Below, piece after piece: positions 31,805 to 42,292 of a stretch of DNA of 51,243 bases. Location: contig JBQMRP010000013.1 in assembly GCA_052174455.1 (NCBI GenBank), forward strand, positions 1-51,243, written 5' to 3'. Numbering within the stretch: the stretch's first letter is position 1; the number at the start of each line of letters is the position of its first letter. A program made the translations under genes and the position numbers. The notes under the pieces are model-generated. The model was given only the letters and a program-made list of their open reading frames with translations, ran no database searches and was not told where the DNA came from. The DNA is from Arsenophonus sp052174455. Lineage in GTDB: Bacteria > Pseudomonadota > Gammaproteobacteria > Enterobacterales > Enterobacteriaceae.

Positions 31805-32758
31805 ATGAGCTGGATTGAAAAGATTCTTAATAAAAGCAATATTAGCCAGACTCGCAAATCGAGTATCCCTGAAGGAGTTTGGACAAAATGCGATAACTGC
31901 GGACAAGTACTTTATCGGCCTGAATTAGAAGGTAATTTAGTTGTATGTCTAAAATGTGATCATCATATGCGTATTACTGCTCGTCAACGTCTGACCTCTT
32001 TTCTTGATGAAGGAACCATGGTTGAATTAGGTAGTGAATTAGAACCTAAAGATATTTTAAAATTTCGTGATTCAAAGAAATACAAGGATCGTATATCAGC
32101 GGCACAGAAAGCAACACATGAGAAAGATGCTTTAATTGTTATGAAGGGCACGCTTAAAGGCATGTCAGTTATTGTAGCCGCTTTTGAATTTGCTTTTATG
32201 GGTGGTTCAATGGCTTCAGTTGTTGGTGCACGTTTTGTGTGTGCGGTTGAGCAAGCACTGGAAAATAATTGTCCGTTAGTTTGTTTTTCTGCCAGCGGTG
32301 GTGCTCGTATGCAAGAAGCATTGATGTCGTTAATGCAAATGGCAAAAACTAGTGCGGCACTGGTGAAAATTCAGGAACGAGGACTTCCTTATATCTCAGT
32401 ACTTACCGACCCAACAATGGGTGGTGTATCAGCAAGTTTAGCCATGTTAGGAGACATTAATGTTGCCGAGCCTAAAGCACTAATTGGTTTTGCTGGACCA
32501 CGAGTTATTGAGCAAACTGTACGTGAAAAATTACCATCAGGTTTTCAACGCAGTGAATTTTTGATTGAAAAAGGCGCAATTGATATGATTGTTAGACGGC
32601 CTGAAATGCGGGATAAATTAGCCGAAATACTAGGTATGCTCACTAATCAAACTGTTCAAGACGCAAGTCAAATTGATACTATTACCTTAGTTGACGATAA
32701 TCTGGAGCCGCCATATGATGAAAAATCAAAAATTGACAGTAAATTTGATCAAAAATAA
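31805..32758 (+). CDS. accD: Acetyl-CoA carboxylase carboxyltransferase beta subunit AccD
   Basis: Transfers the carboxyl group from biotin (on AccB) to acetyl-CoA, forming malonyl-CoA, with AccA; first committed step of fatty acid synthesis. 317 residues from ATG 31805 (E. coli 304; the extra is in the variable C-terminal tail). The frame opens at a TTG three bases earlier, but MSWIEKI is the conserved start and AAAAGGT lies 6 bases upstream of the ATG. Seen: the zinc ribbon Cys29, Cys32, Cys48, Cys51, then the crotonase-fold core including FEFAFMGGSM, SASGGARMQEALMSLMQMAKT, DPTMGGVSASLAMLGD and GFAGPRVIEQTVREKLP. accA is not in the window. Confidence 0.98.
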   Translation: MSWIEKILNKSNISQTRKSSIPEGVWTKCDNCGQVLYRPELEGNLVVCLKCDHHMRITARQRLTSFLDEGTMVELGSELEPKDILKFRDSKKYKDRISAAQKATHEKDALIVMKGTLKGMSVIVAAFEFAFMGGSMASVVGARFVCAVEQALENNCPLVCFSASGGARMQEALMSLMQMAKTSAALVKIQERGLPYISVLTDPTMGGVSASLAMLGDINVAEPKALIGFAGPRVIEQTVREKLPSGFQRSEFLIEKGAIDMIVRRPEMRDKLAEILGMLTNQTVQDASQIDTITLVDDNLEPPYDEKSKIDSKFDQK

Positions 32759-32777
32759 GAAAATATCTAAACCATTA

Positions 32778-34055
32778 ATGATACCTGATGCGAACTCTTC
32801 TATAGATATCTGGTTAACTTATATAACTGATCAACATAAAAGAATTATTGATATGGGGCTTGAGCGGGTTGGTATTGTTGCTAGACAATTGGATCTTTTA
32901 TCTCCTGCTATGAAAGTAGTTACTGTCGCAGGAACAAATGGTAAAGGAACCACCTGTCATACATTAGAATCAATTTTAATTGAAGCCAGATTAAAAGTCG
33001 GTGTTTATAGCTCTCCTCACCTGTTGGATTATACTGAGCGTGTTAGGATTCAAGGTAAGATGTTACCTGAAGCAGAATTTTGTCGAGTTTTTGCGGATAT
33101 TGAATCTAAACGTGGTGCAACCACGTTGACCTATTTTGAATATAGCACCTTAGCTGCTTTACAGTTATTTAAACAAGCTAAACTTGATGTGGTTATTTTA
33201 GAAGTCGGTTTGGGTGGACGATTAGATGCAACCAATATAGTCGATGCAGATATTGCTGCTATTACTAGCATTGCATTAGATCATATTGATTGGCTTGGTG
33301 CTGATCGTGAGCAGATTGGCTATGAAAAAGCTGGTATTTTTCGATCAGGTCGCTATGCAGTTGTGGGTGAACCGGATATGCCAAAGTCAGTTAATGATGT
33401 AGCCAAAAAACTTGAGGCAAAATTATTTCGTTGCGAAGTAGATTGGCACTTTGAACTACAAAGTGATCATTGGCATTGGCAATCTAAGGATCACGATTTT
33501 AAACAATTACCTTTGCCAAAGGTCCCATTGGCTAATGCTGCCACTGCATTAGCAATTATTAATTGTTTAATTAAACAGGCTGATGCTATTAGTCAGGCTA
33601 TATCATTGAAAACTATTCAGCAGGGATTGATTAAGTCAAAATTACCAGGCCGTTTTCAAATTATTAGCGAGAAACCTTTTATAATTTTAGATGTTGCGCA
33701 TAATCCCCATGCAGCGGCTTATTTAGCTGATAGACTAGCTCACTTGCCTAGACAGAAAAACACTAAAGTTTACGCTCTGATAGCTATGTTAGCTGATAAA
33801 AATATAAAAAGTACTTTATCTTATCTAGCTCCGCAAATTGATAAATGGTATTTAGCTTCTTTAAGTGGGATACGTGGTGCTGATGTAACGCAATTAGCAC
33901 AGTATGTTGAATCGCCATACCAATTTTCTACGGTTAGAGATGCTTGGTTGCAAATTATAACCGATGCTAAAAAACAAGACATTGTGATAATTTGTGGTTC
34001 ATTTCATACTGTCGCTGAGGTTATGGAATTACAAAAAATAGGAAAGCTTAAGTAG
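32778..34055 (+). CDS. folC: Dihydrofolate synthase / folylpolyglutamate synthase FolC
   Basis: Adds glutamate to dihydropteroate and further glutamates to folates, ATP-dependent. From ATG 32778 the product is 425 residues, close to the 422 of E. coli; this start follows the accD stop by 19 bases. The frame stays open upstream into accD with tandem ATGs at 32715/32718 behind CTGGAG, so a longer N-terminus (446 residues) is possible. Seen: P-loop VAGTNGKGTT (about 50-59), YSSPHLLDYTERVRI, LTYFEYSTLAAL, VGLGGRLDATN, TSIALDHIDWLG, YEKAGIFR, LPGRFQI and DVAHNPHAA. Its 3' neighbour dedD is dead, so it is probably the last functional gene of the accD transcript. Confidence 0.96.
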   Translation: MIPDANSSIDIWLTYITDQHKRIIDMGLERVGIVARQLDLLSPAMKVVTVAGTNGKGTTCHTLESILIEARLKVGVYSSPHLLDYTERVRIQGKMLPEAEFCRVFADIESKRGATTLTYFEYSTLAALQLFKQAKLDVVILEVGLGGRLDATNIVDADIAAITSIALDHIDWLGADREQIGYEKAGIFRSGRYAVVGEPDMPKSVNDVAKKLEAKLFRCEVDWHFELQSDHWHWQSKDHDFKQLPLPKVPLANAATALAIINCLIKQADAISQAISLKTIQQGLIKSKLPGRFQIISEKPFIILDVAHNPHAAAYLADRLAHLPRQKNTKVYALIAMLADKNIKSTLSYLAPQIDKWYLASLSGIRGADVTQLAQYVESPYQFSTVRDAWLQIITDAKKQDIVIICGSFHTVAEVMELQKIGKLK

Positions 34056-34453
34056 TCAATAAGTTTAAAACTGTTTCCTAGAAACAATTATTGTTATTGT
34101 ATCTTCCGAAAAATAATATGATTTTTTTAAATAATTTAGATTTAACTTTTAACTAAACTTTCATAGATTGAAAGGGTTTTAGTACTCAATTTGATTGAGA
34201 TAATTTTTTATTGTATAGCCAAACATATTAATGCAGAGTAATTTGAAGCTATTTACCAGATTTAAAAGCTGACTTTGCAGCTCATCTTTCATACACCAAT
34301 TAAATAAATCGATCATACCATTAGTTTAATGGTGCAGTGTAGTGAGCTAAGTCAGTGTTCTATGCAAAACTCTATACACAAAATAAGTGAATTCCTGTTT
34401 TTCAGCGGCTGAACATTTTTACAGACCAAAAATAGTGGTCTGAAAATTCTTTG

Positions 34454-35823
34454 CAATTAATAGCAAATCTGGTAGATAGTGATCAGATTAAATTTTACTC
34501 TTATGCTTCCTAAATCTGTTTTCCACCTTAAATTAGATGCTATTTGCCACTATAAGGTCAGCAAGTAAATAACTTGTTCCAATTCAAGCTTTCTCTGAAC
34601 AGATGGAAAGTAGTTTAAATATCATTGAAAAAATTATTGCTCTTAAATTACAAGTTTCGCGTTTTGGCTTCATAACTTCACTGTTGCAAAAGTCAATTTA
34701 ATTAGATTCTTCATTCTTATTGAAACCATAGTGCGTTGACAGGAAGGTATAGAATACTAGCTCTTTTATCGTTCTTTCTCTAGCTTACTCATTGCTAGAT
34801 GATGGAGTACTTCGCTAAAATTTTACCTAAAAACATTAAACTTTATTAATGGCATCATAGATCTCTGCTAACTAGACCTCTCAAAACTCACCTTAACTTT
34901 TGTTTTACATACATTTGGAGAATGATATCAGCAGATCAGTTATTTTATACTCAATAACATTGATTCAACATGCCAAGGAATATTTTACCATTGCGTTAAA
35001 AACTAAGCAGCCGTATCCTGCAGAAAATCCACAAGGATAGGTTAAATAACGCGCTAATCAGTTATTAAAAATATTCCAGCTCGCTTCTGAATCTCGATAA
35101 GCATTTTCGAGCGCAATGAGCTCCTTACGTCCATTCAGTAGTCGATAATGAGCAGTAGATAAAAGTGATCACCTTGTCTGACAGGAAGATGGTATATAAC
35201 ATTCTTCAGAAATAAATGTAGTGCATATTGCATAAATCATGCAACTACTATTGCCTTCGCTCTTCAAGTAATTACTGTTTTAATTGCTAATGATACTGGA
35301 GAGCGCATGTGCTTTTTTACCGAAAATCAGCTCAGAGCTTCGTAAAAATCTCCGGTGGATTTGCCTCGTAGGTATAAAAGGCATTATAAGAACTCTTCGC
35401 TGATTTTCACGCTTTAGATAAGGTACAGCAAGGAGTTTAGAAAGATGTTCAGTTCCCGCTGTAATCCTCCTCTTTTTTAACCTTAGGCAGTTTAATTTTA
35501 ACATCCCCAATAGAAGTCTGTATGATTCGCTGTAGAAAATAAGCGTTACTATCGACGGCATGATGTCAATCGACAAAAGTAGCGTTCAGCATATTGTTGC
35601 AACCATGGCTTCGAGATCCGTCTTAACAGTGGTGCCTATCAACTTCTTAATAGAATTATAGATGAATTCATGCAAGAGATAAGGATAATATTTAGTTCGC
35701 GGATATATAGTTAGACTTTTCATGATATACCATTAATATATGATTAAAATCATTCATAAAATTAATGAGCAGTATACGCTTACTTATCTCCGAAACTACA
35801 TGCACCAGAAATCAGCATAAATT
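34454..35823 (-). mobile_element. IS256-family element nested in IS481
   Basis: 1.37 kb, minus orientation. The minus strand at 35560-35460 reads MPSIVTLIFYSESYRLLLGMLKLNCLRLKK, the region that is RNGYL...GDVEVKVPKVK in the family. Ends: CAATTAATAGCAAATCTGGT on the left and ACCAGAAATCAGCATAAATT on the right, the family inverted repeats. The flanking IS481 sequence shows AATTCTTTG before and AATTTTTG after, a decayed target duplication. Confidence 0.8.
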
Positions 35824-36310
35824 AATTTTTGCCATTTATTTGTAAATATCTGATGTATAGTTAATGGATATGTTCGCTTAAGATCAGGTAAAATCGTCAA
35901 ACATTAACCATAGTTTTTGGTTTTATAAAGATGGATGAATTCATCGAGAGACGTGATCTATAGATACAAAAAGATAAGGTCGTAAAATTTCGTTTGGCAT
36001 TTGCAGAAAATATTTACATCTACGTACAAATAACCAAGCTCGTAGCTTTAAAATGCTTTATTGTTTTTAACTTTGATACTTTCAGTCTCATTTTACAAAA
36101 TTTCTCTCTATGGCTGCGTAAATAGAAATCTAGATCGGATCAAGATGCAATGAAGGGTTCAGGAATTCTCGTACAAGGGCTCCCCCCTCCTCAGAAGATC
36201 GTCAAGAGGGAGAAAACCGTTTTTTTATAGAAAATAACTATGACTTTTAAGAGTTAGCAACAGGGCCGTTGAAAAACGATGTAATATGGCTACAATAATC
36301 ACGCTATGTT

Positions 36311-37155
36311 GGCAAAAATTATTACTCTGCTTGTAGTACATTTATAGCTACGATTTGTATTTTAATTGTTGTGGTTTTAAACGATATTCTCCAGGGAAGA
36401 TAATTCAGTAAATAACACCCATATCTTCATGGAAGCTTTTCAGCTATTCTTTTAATTAGCTAATATAACTTGTTTATATTTTTAATATGGAATTCTTTAC
36501 CAATAACTCCTCTTAGTATCCAGCCTTATTAAGGCATTATAGCTAATTTATGTTCACTGGTGAAAGTTTCATATCATTACTTTTATCCGAGGAAAAGATA
36601 GACTTTTATTTATGACTGCTCAAGAAAACGGTTAGTCAATTTAAATAACAGCACTTAGTGCACTTATGTTACCTGGTCTCTGCTGAAGCAGAGAGGAGCA
36701 GTAACGCCATATAAATGCTATTTTAAATCAATATCTGTTTGTTTCGCTTACTTCTGTATAGTCAAGGTATTCAACGTGCATTGAAGATAACTAAAATATT
36801 TATCCTTCTGATATAGTTTTATTACAGGATTTTTAGTAAGATCGTTAAATCTTTTCCTAGAAAAGAGGAAAAGATAACAATATTAATGTAACATTAATGG
36901 GCCCAGCAAGGATAAACATGTTTGCTGTATAAAATAAGTAGGATAAAGTGAAATGAGTTGCTTCAATGCATAAATCGACATCATCTAACATATTACCATC
37001 GCCAAACTAGAGATAATGAGATGCAGTTTTATGTTAATAGAAAGTGAAAAATAGTCTCTTTGATATGTATGACTGTTTTCTTTTTTATGAAAATCGTTGT
37101 TGCGAAAATCCTTCATACAGTAGAAGAGATTTCTACAACAACCTTTACTAATATG
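36311..37155 (-). mobile_element. IS1595-type element nested in IS481, internally deleted
   Basis: Ends match the family (GGCAAAAATTATTACTCTGC on the left; AACAACCTTTACTAATAT on the right). The C-terminal part (36320-36640) and N-terminal part (36650-37150) match other copies, but about 170 bases between them, present at 47750-47920, are missing. Confidence 0.7.
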
Positions 37156-37990
37156 ATCGATGATCATGCATCATCTCGTTTTTTCCTTTAAGAACGCTTA
37201 GCTAAAGTAGAGTAGGTTCTTTTTTTGCTTGTCTGAAGAGCGCCTCTAATTTTAAGTGCTGTAGTTTCCTGATGATGAACCCTGATCACGATATTTTTGC
37301 TTCAAAAATACTTTCAGTAGCTATCTTGCAATGAATAGGGTTGCGCGACGATGGTTCATATAATAACCAGGGGCAAACAAATAAAATATAATAAAACTGA
37401 ATTTACAGCGATCTCTTTCGCGCCTAAAACCAACAATGAATATAAAATTGAATCTATTTCGCTAATGAATCCTAAACAACTAGGAACACCCTCAGAAAGT
37501 TTTGCTAAAGTTATAATTTTTGAGGTCACTTCTAATTTTAAAGGCCAAATTAGCAATAGTTTATCCATTCAACAAGGAAAGATAAAATTTCACAGTTAAA
37601 GTTAAAAGCCTATGTTAATGCTAAAATAGAGCACTAAGTTAAATTAGAAAGTTCAAGGACCATAGAGGCAGGCTTATGTATTCAGAGTTAACCGTACTTA
37701 AAACATAGCAAAATAGAATAGATTTTTTCTAGATTACGTTTACATGGCTATTAGATTTATACCGAGCTATCATTACCAGTGAATGATTAATTAATCTAAA
37801 TTTTATTGCTCTAAATGCTTAGAGAGAAAAATTGTAGTCCAGTTTATTAGAGAATTAAAAGATTTAAGCTTAATAGGATCAAATACGTAGTTATAAATCT
37901 TTAAATAGATATTTATTAACAAATAAAACATATTGATAATAAATAATTATATGAATTATTCATGCGGTGATTATGATTTATCTTTTTTTT

Positions 37991-38019
37991 TTGAAATTTA
38001 TTACTACTTTCAATAAAGT
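37991..38019 (+). promoter_or_regulatory. Possible promoter of cvpA
   Basis: TTGAAA (37991-37996), 17-base spacer, TAAAGT (38014-38019), about 70 bases before cvpA. The -10 is weak. A promoter is expected here because the upstream operon is interrupted by 3.2 kb of dead IS. Confidence 0.3.
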
Positions 38020-38089
38020 ATCTAATAAAAACATTTCTCCGCTCAAATACGTTTGACTTCTCTAAAAAATTTAACTTCTGGATAAAATT

Positions 38090-38596
38090 ATGGTTTGGAT
38101 TGATTACGCTATAATTGCCATTATTATTTTTTCTGTCTTGGTTAGTTTAATTCGTGGTTTTATACGAGAAATTTTATCACTTATTACTTTGGGATGTGCT
38201 TTTTTTGTTGCTAGTCAATTTTATCCTTATTTAGCGACTTATTATCTTACTCGTTTTGATGATACGTTGATTAGAAATGGTATTGCAATTGCAATTTTAT
38301 TTATCACAACTTTAATTGCGGGTACTGTAGTCAATTATGTGATTAGTTCATTAGTTGAGAGAGCTGGATTATCAAGTGCTGATCGCGTGTTAGGCGTCTG
38401 TTTTGGCGTATTACGCGGCATATTAGTTGTATCGGTAATTTTGTTTTTTTTAGATACTTTTACACCCTTGCCAAAAAGTGAAGATTGGCAACATTCTGAA
38501 TTAATTCCTCAATTTAGTTATATCATTAGATGGTTTTTTGATTATTTAAAAAATGTATCAAGTTTTTTACCTAAAAGTACCACTTACCTTAATTGA
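38090..38596 (+). CDS. cvpA: Colicin V production protein CvpA
   Basis: Inner-membrane protein first named for colicin V export; chromosomally it is linked to envelope stress and bile or deoxycholate tolerance. 168 residues against 162. Seen: the conserved start MVWIDYAIIAIIIFSVLVSL, four membrane segments (about 5-25, 30-48, 63-85, 101-122), RNGIAIAILF, LVERAGLSSADRVLGVCFG and the C-terminal KSEDW, LIPQFSYIIRWFFDYL. The ATG at 38090 has only a weak ribosome site (CTGGAT). In E. coli it is co-transcribed with purF; here purF starts 14 bases downstream but is dead. Confidence 0.95.
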   Translation: MVWIDYAIIAIIIFSVLVSLIRGFIREILSLITLGCAFFVASQFYPYLATYYLTRFDDTLIRNGIAIAILFITTLIAGTVVNYVISSLVERAGLSSADRVLGVCFGVLRGILVVSVILFFLDTFTPLPKSEDWQHSELIPQFSYIIRWFFDYLKNVSSFLPKSTTYLN

Positions 38597-38610
38597 TAAG
38601 AAAAAAGTAG

Positions 38611-41464
38611 ATGTGCGGTATTATCGGTATTGTTGTTTTTTTACAGAAGTTTTAGCTAAACAATTTATTTGAACTAATAGTGACTCAACATCGTGGTAAG
38701 ATATTCTGAATGTATTGCTACAATTGATGAAGATGAATAATTTCCCCTAAGTAAATCAAATGATTTAGTAAAATATGTGTTTCCTAGATCCCCATACATT
38801 GGGTTTGCAGGGTTTAAATGGGAATTAACGATGTGCGTTAGCTAACCGTTGGTAGCTACAGCGGTTTTGGAGCATAAATTTTATATATGTTAATTACCTT
38901 TGATAAAATATTAACACATAATGGTAATTTGAGTAATGTAGATAAATTAAAAACGTTATTTAAAACGCCTTCTTACCATCTAAATGCTTCTTCTAAATTA
39001 GAAGAAGTTTCTCAATGTCCTTATTCATAAAATGAATAAATTTTATTATTTCTCATCATTAAAATGACCTATTTACCATTATTATTATGGTTTCTAGTCA
39101 AGTTCGTGATGACTTATAATTATGTTGTAATGATTATTGGCTATGGGTTTCGTAATCCATTTAGTATTCGACTTCTTGTGTTTGTAAACCGCACATTAGA
39201 AGAAGGTTAAATGAGTACATGGTTGATTCGGAAAGTATTATTTTAGATGCTTTTAGTTTTTAGTTCTTGCGCGATGTTACTCTTGATGAAGCAATTTATG
39301 TTACTGTACAAGGATAATTTTTATTCATCAATATGTAGAAATCCATAATTGACTTCTTGTCTATTTGATCTTGTGTATTTATACAAGATCAGATTTTTTT
39401 ATAAAATATTAGTTAATAAAGTATGTTTTTAGATGTATAAAATTGTTGGGTGATAAAATTTTTAGCTAATGGTAAGATTTAAATAATGATGGTATGATTT
39501 CTTTTTCTGAAAATTCCTGCAATAGTAGATAATAAAGTAGCTTACATTTTAGGTAAGCTTATGCTAAGGTTTTATAAAATTATTACGTGGCGCATATTTT
39601 ATCATAGCTGTCAGTAAGGGGAGGGATGTAAGTTGATACGTCATAAGTTGAATGCTAATCGTGTAAATTCTGTGGTAAAAATTTATTAGTTAATGACTTT
39701 ATTGTGTGTAGAGAAATATCTGAGTAAGTTCTTGAATTAGAACAAGAAGCAGATAGTTATTAATGAATTATTGTATGGGAAGTCTCAAGCTACGTTCCAT
39801 TTTGATGTTTCGTAAATCTCCTTTCCATCTTTAAAATTGAATATTATTTACCACCAGAGTCTCAGCAGGTCAAAATCCGCTTAGCTAGTTCCAGTTTTCA
39901 AATAGATGAGAGCAACTTAAATAACATTGAAATAGTTGTTTTTCTCAAACTATAGCGCTTGTGTATCGGCTTCATAGCCTCAACTGTTACGAAGCTGATT
40001 CAGTTCGAATTTATCGCTCTTATTGATACCTAGGAACACTAAGTGGAAGGCATAGAACACCAGCAGCTATTCTCTATCTTTCTTTAGCTTTTTTATTTCT
40101 GAAGAATACATTAAAAATTTTGCCAACAAATATCAAAGACTTTGTTAGCGACAAAGGAGATTCTCTGCTGGCTAAATTTTCCGTAACTCAACTTTTAACT
40201 TTTGCTCACATGCCTCTAGGGAGCGAAGGCATGTATATTACCTATTTTATGTATCTAATAGTATTAGTTCTCCATGTCCTAGAATATTTTTGTCATTGTA
40301 TTTAAAACCAATGATACCCGGCATCTCGTAACAAATCTAGGAGAGATAGTTAATACCACGCTTTCAGACAATTAAGAATCTCGGGTAAGTTAGCTTCTAA
40401 TTTCTGATAAAATCTTCAATTCTAACTAACTCTCTCCCCTTACCTCCATGTGCACTTGTGCTGCTGATAATCAGCAGTAGATAAAAGCGATCATCTGCCT
40501 AACAGAATAGGTTATGCGCAATTACCCAAGAAATAAACGTAGCATAATATCGCTTAAATCACTCAAGTACTATTATCTATACTCTTTAAGGAATCAGTGT
40601 TTCAGTTTGTTGATGGTGTGCTGTAGCAAAAAGACCAAATACTTCTCACTGAGAAACGTCTAGGATTTCCTGAAATCTCTAGGGGAGATACTTCACAAGC
40701 ATAGATGTGGTATCAATTTTCGCTGATTTTTGCATGGTTCAGATAAAGAGTAGTAAAAAGCTTTAGAAGCATATTTATTGCTACCGCAATCCTTGGACTT
40801 TAGGTACTTTAATTCTAACATCGTCAATATTCATTTTATATGGTTCGCTGCAGAAAATAACTATTACAGATAATGATATAAGTTAAGCAAGTCTATAAAA
40901 TCGGCGTTAAACATATTATTGCAACCGTGGCTTTTAGATCCTAGCTAAACCTCAATAGCAGTGCTATCAGTTTCCTTAGGATTGTTATGGATAGGTTCAT
41001 ACAAGGAATCAGAGGTATATCTAGTTTCACGGATACCTGTAGTGTAGGATTTTCATGATATATCATCTCTCTGTTATTGAAATAATTTATTAAATCAATC
41101 TGCAGGTACGTCATCATTTCCAGAACTCTATACATCAGAAACAAGAATAACTCTAAGGAAGATAAAAAGATTTATTTTCTTCAGCATAACCAGAAGTTAG
41201 TTTTCTTAATATTTAAGATATTGATATGCCGTCTTCTAATGAATCGATTGCTTATGTACGTTAAGTAGATGAAATTCACAATTTATTGATGCGAATAATT
41301 TAATTGTTGCAGTTAGGGATAAAATCTTGATATCACTACTTTTAAATGTCCAATTTTTAATGGATTTTTATCACTAAAGAAATCAATCTAGATTATCCAT
41401 GTAAAATAATCAGTTAAAAGAACATAATGAAATTAAAAATTTGGAAATTCATAATGAAAGCTAA
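38611..41464 (+). pseudogene. purF: purF remnant split by IS256
   Basis: PurF (amidophosphoribosyltransferase) catalyses the first step of purine synthesis. The start is intact (MCGIIGIV at 38611, with the catalytic Cys2), but a stop follows within 15 codons. Further collinear stretches in changing frames: TQHRG, LTHNGNLSNVDKLKTLF, MIIGYGFRNPFSIRLLV, NRTLEEG, LNANRVNS, LELEQEAD up to the IS256 copy at 39754. Beyond it: KKIYF, NVYGIDMPSSNESIAYVR, ANNLIVAV, FNGF and a perfect C-terminal NEIKNLEIHNES followed by TAA at 41464 (family: NEVENLEMHNEG). Net length is about 1455 bases against 1518 in E. coli. The enzyme cannot be made. Confidence 0.92.
39754..41153 (-). mobile_element. IS256-family element, dead, within purF
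   Basis: 1.40 kb, minus orientation. The minus strand at 41080-40960 reads NYFNNREMIYHENPTLQVSVKLDI, the family N-terminus. Right end AAGAATAACTC and left end AGTTATTAATG match the inverted repeats. The flanks GAAGCAGAT (left) and AAGGAAGAT (right) are a decayed 9-base duplication: joining them restores the PurF reading ...EADKKIYF... (family EAGAKKVYL). Confidence 0.85.
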
Positions 41465-41465
41465 C

Positions 41466-41495
41466 TTGTTGTTATCGTTTAAATTAAGTTAAAAT
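41466..41495 (+). promoter_or_regulatory. Possible promoter of ubiX
   Basis: TTGTTG (41466-41471), 18-base spacer, TAAAAT (41490-41495), beginning two bases after the purF stop and about 60 bases before ubiX. Confidence 0.4.
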
Positions 41496-41556
41496 TTAGT
41501 GGGTATCGTTAAGCTTACAATACTGAAGTCGATTTTATCGTTATTATTGAGTAAAA

Positions 41557-42132
41557 ATGATGCAGAGAATAATTATCGGATTAACAGGCGCCAGTGGTGC
41601 AATTTACGGTATTCGTTTACTTGAAGTTTTACGATCTGTTGTTGATGTTGAAACGCATTTAATTGTTAGTTCAGCAGCTAAGCAAACTATAGCTCTGGAA
41701 ACTGTTTATCGCCTACGTAATGTTCAAGCAATAGCAGATGTTGTTTATGAAGATAGAGATATTGCCGCGGCGATATCTTCTGGTTCATTTATTACCTCTG
41801 GCATGATTATTATGCCGTGTTCAATAAAAACGTTATCTGGTATTGCAAATAGTTACAATGATACATTAATTACGCGAGCGGCTGATGTAGTTTTAAAAGA
41901 AAAACGCAAATTAATTCTAGGTATCAGGGAAACACCTTTACATCTAGGTCATTTAAGATTAATGATAAACGTTATAGAGATTGGTGCAATAATTTTTCCA
42001 CCGATACCGGCCTTTTATTATCAACCAGAAACCGTACAGGATATTGTTGATCAAACTATCAATCGAATATTAGATCAATATGGTATTACCTTACCGAAAA
42101 CCTTATTTACGCGTTGGCGAGGCGCTAAATAA
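41557..42132 (+). CDS. ubiX: Flavin prenyltransferase UbiX
   Basis: Makes prenylated FMN, the cofactor of the UbiD decarboxylase in ubiquinone synthesis (ubiD is not in the window). 191 residues from ATG 41557; alignment to E. coli (189) fits the second ATG at 41560 equally well, and both share the weak site GAG at 41549-41551. Seen: the Rossmann-like flavoprotein opening GLTGASGAIYG (9-19), SSAAKQTIALET, SSGSFITSGMIIMPCSIKTLSGIANSY, TRAADVVLKEKRKLILGIRETPLH and the C-terminal DQYGITLP. Its place after purF is the ancestral one. Confidence 0.96.
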   Translation: MMQRIIIGLTGASGAIYGIRLLEVLRSVVDVETHLIVSSAAKQTIALETVYRLRNVQAIADVVYEDRDIAAAISSGSFITSGMIIMPCSIKTLSGIANSYNDTLITRAADVVLKEKRKLILGIRETPLHLGHLRLMINVIEIGAIIFPPIPAFYYQPETVQDIVDQTINRILDQYGITLPKTLFTRWRGAK

Positions 42133-42292
42133 TTATCTCTTGGAACGTAGTTAATCCTAATGACTTGAGTGCTTATATTAATTCAATATAGTGAAATTTA
42201 AATCTAACATTTTTAAGATATTTTGGAATGGTTTGTTATCCACTTAACATTAACGCAGAATTTCTCTCATAATTAATTTAATAACAAATTCT

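Larger units (their letters stand above)
34113..37368 (-). mobile_element. IS481-family element carrying two further IS
   Basis: One IS481 copy in three pieces: 34113-34453 (3' end, with the degraded ERFN region and DNxKEF region up to AATTCTTTG), about 35824-36310, and about 37156-37368 (5' end, rc of CCTGGTTATTATATGAACC). The pieces are collinear with 5778-6772. An IS256 copy separates the first two and an IS1595-type copy the last two. The outer ends lie in dedD. Confidence 0.8.
34057..37890 (+). pseudogene. dedD: dedD remnant split by a nested IS stack
   Basis: DedD is a SPOR-domain cell-division protein with one N-terminal membrane anchor, encoded between folC and cvpA. Immediately after the folC stop, 34057-34112 reads VNKF, NCFLETIIVIVSS in two frames (family: MASKFQNRLVGTIVLVALG). 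After 3.2 kb of IS sequence, 37369-37500 is still open: GKQIKYNKTEFTAISFAPK, then MNPKQLGTPSESFAKV (family: GQKKHYQDEFAAIPLVPK ... ATQALPTQPPEGAAEEV). The SPOR domain follows in broken frames (AYVFRV, LKHSKIE, IFSRLRLHGY, IYTELSLPVND) at 37670-37790. The gene was cut after about residue 19. Confidence 0.8.

Noticed and set aside
37351..37599. 82-codon plus-strand frame as an independent gene
   Set aside because: Codons from about 37369 align to the middle of DedD; the beginning lies in the IS481 end.
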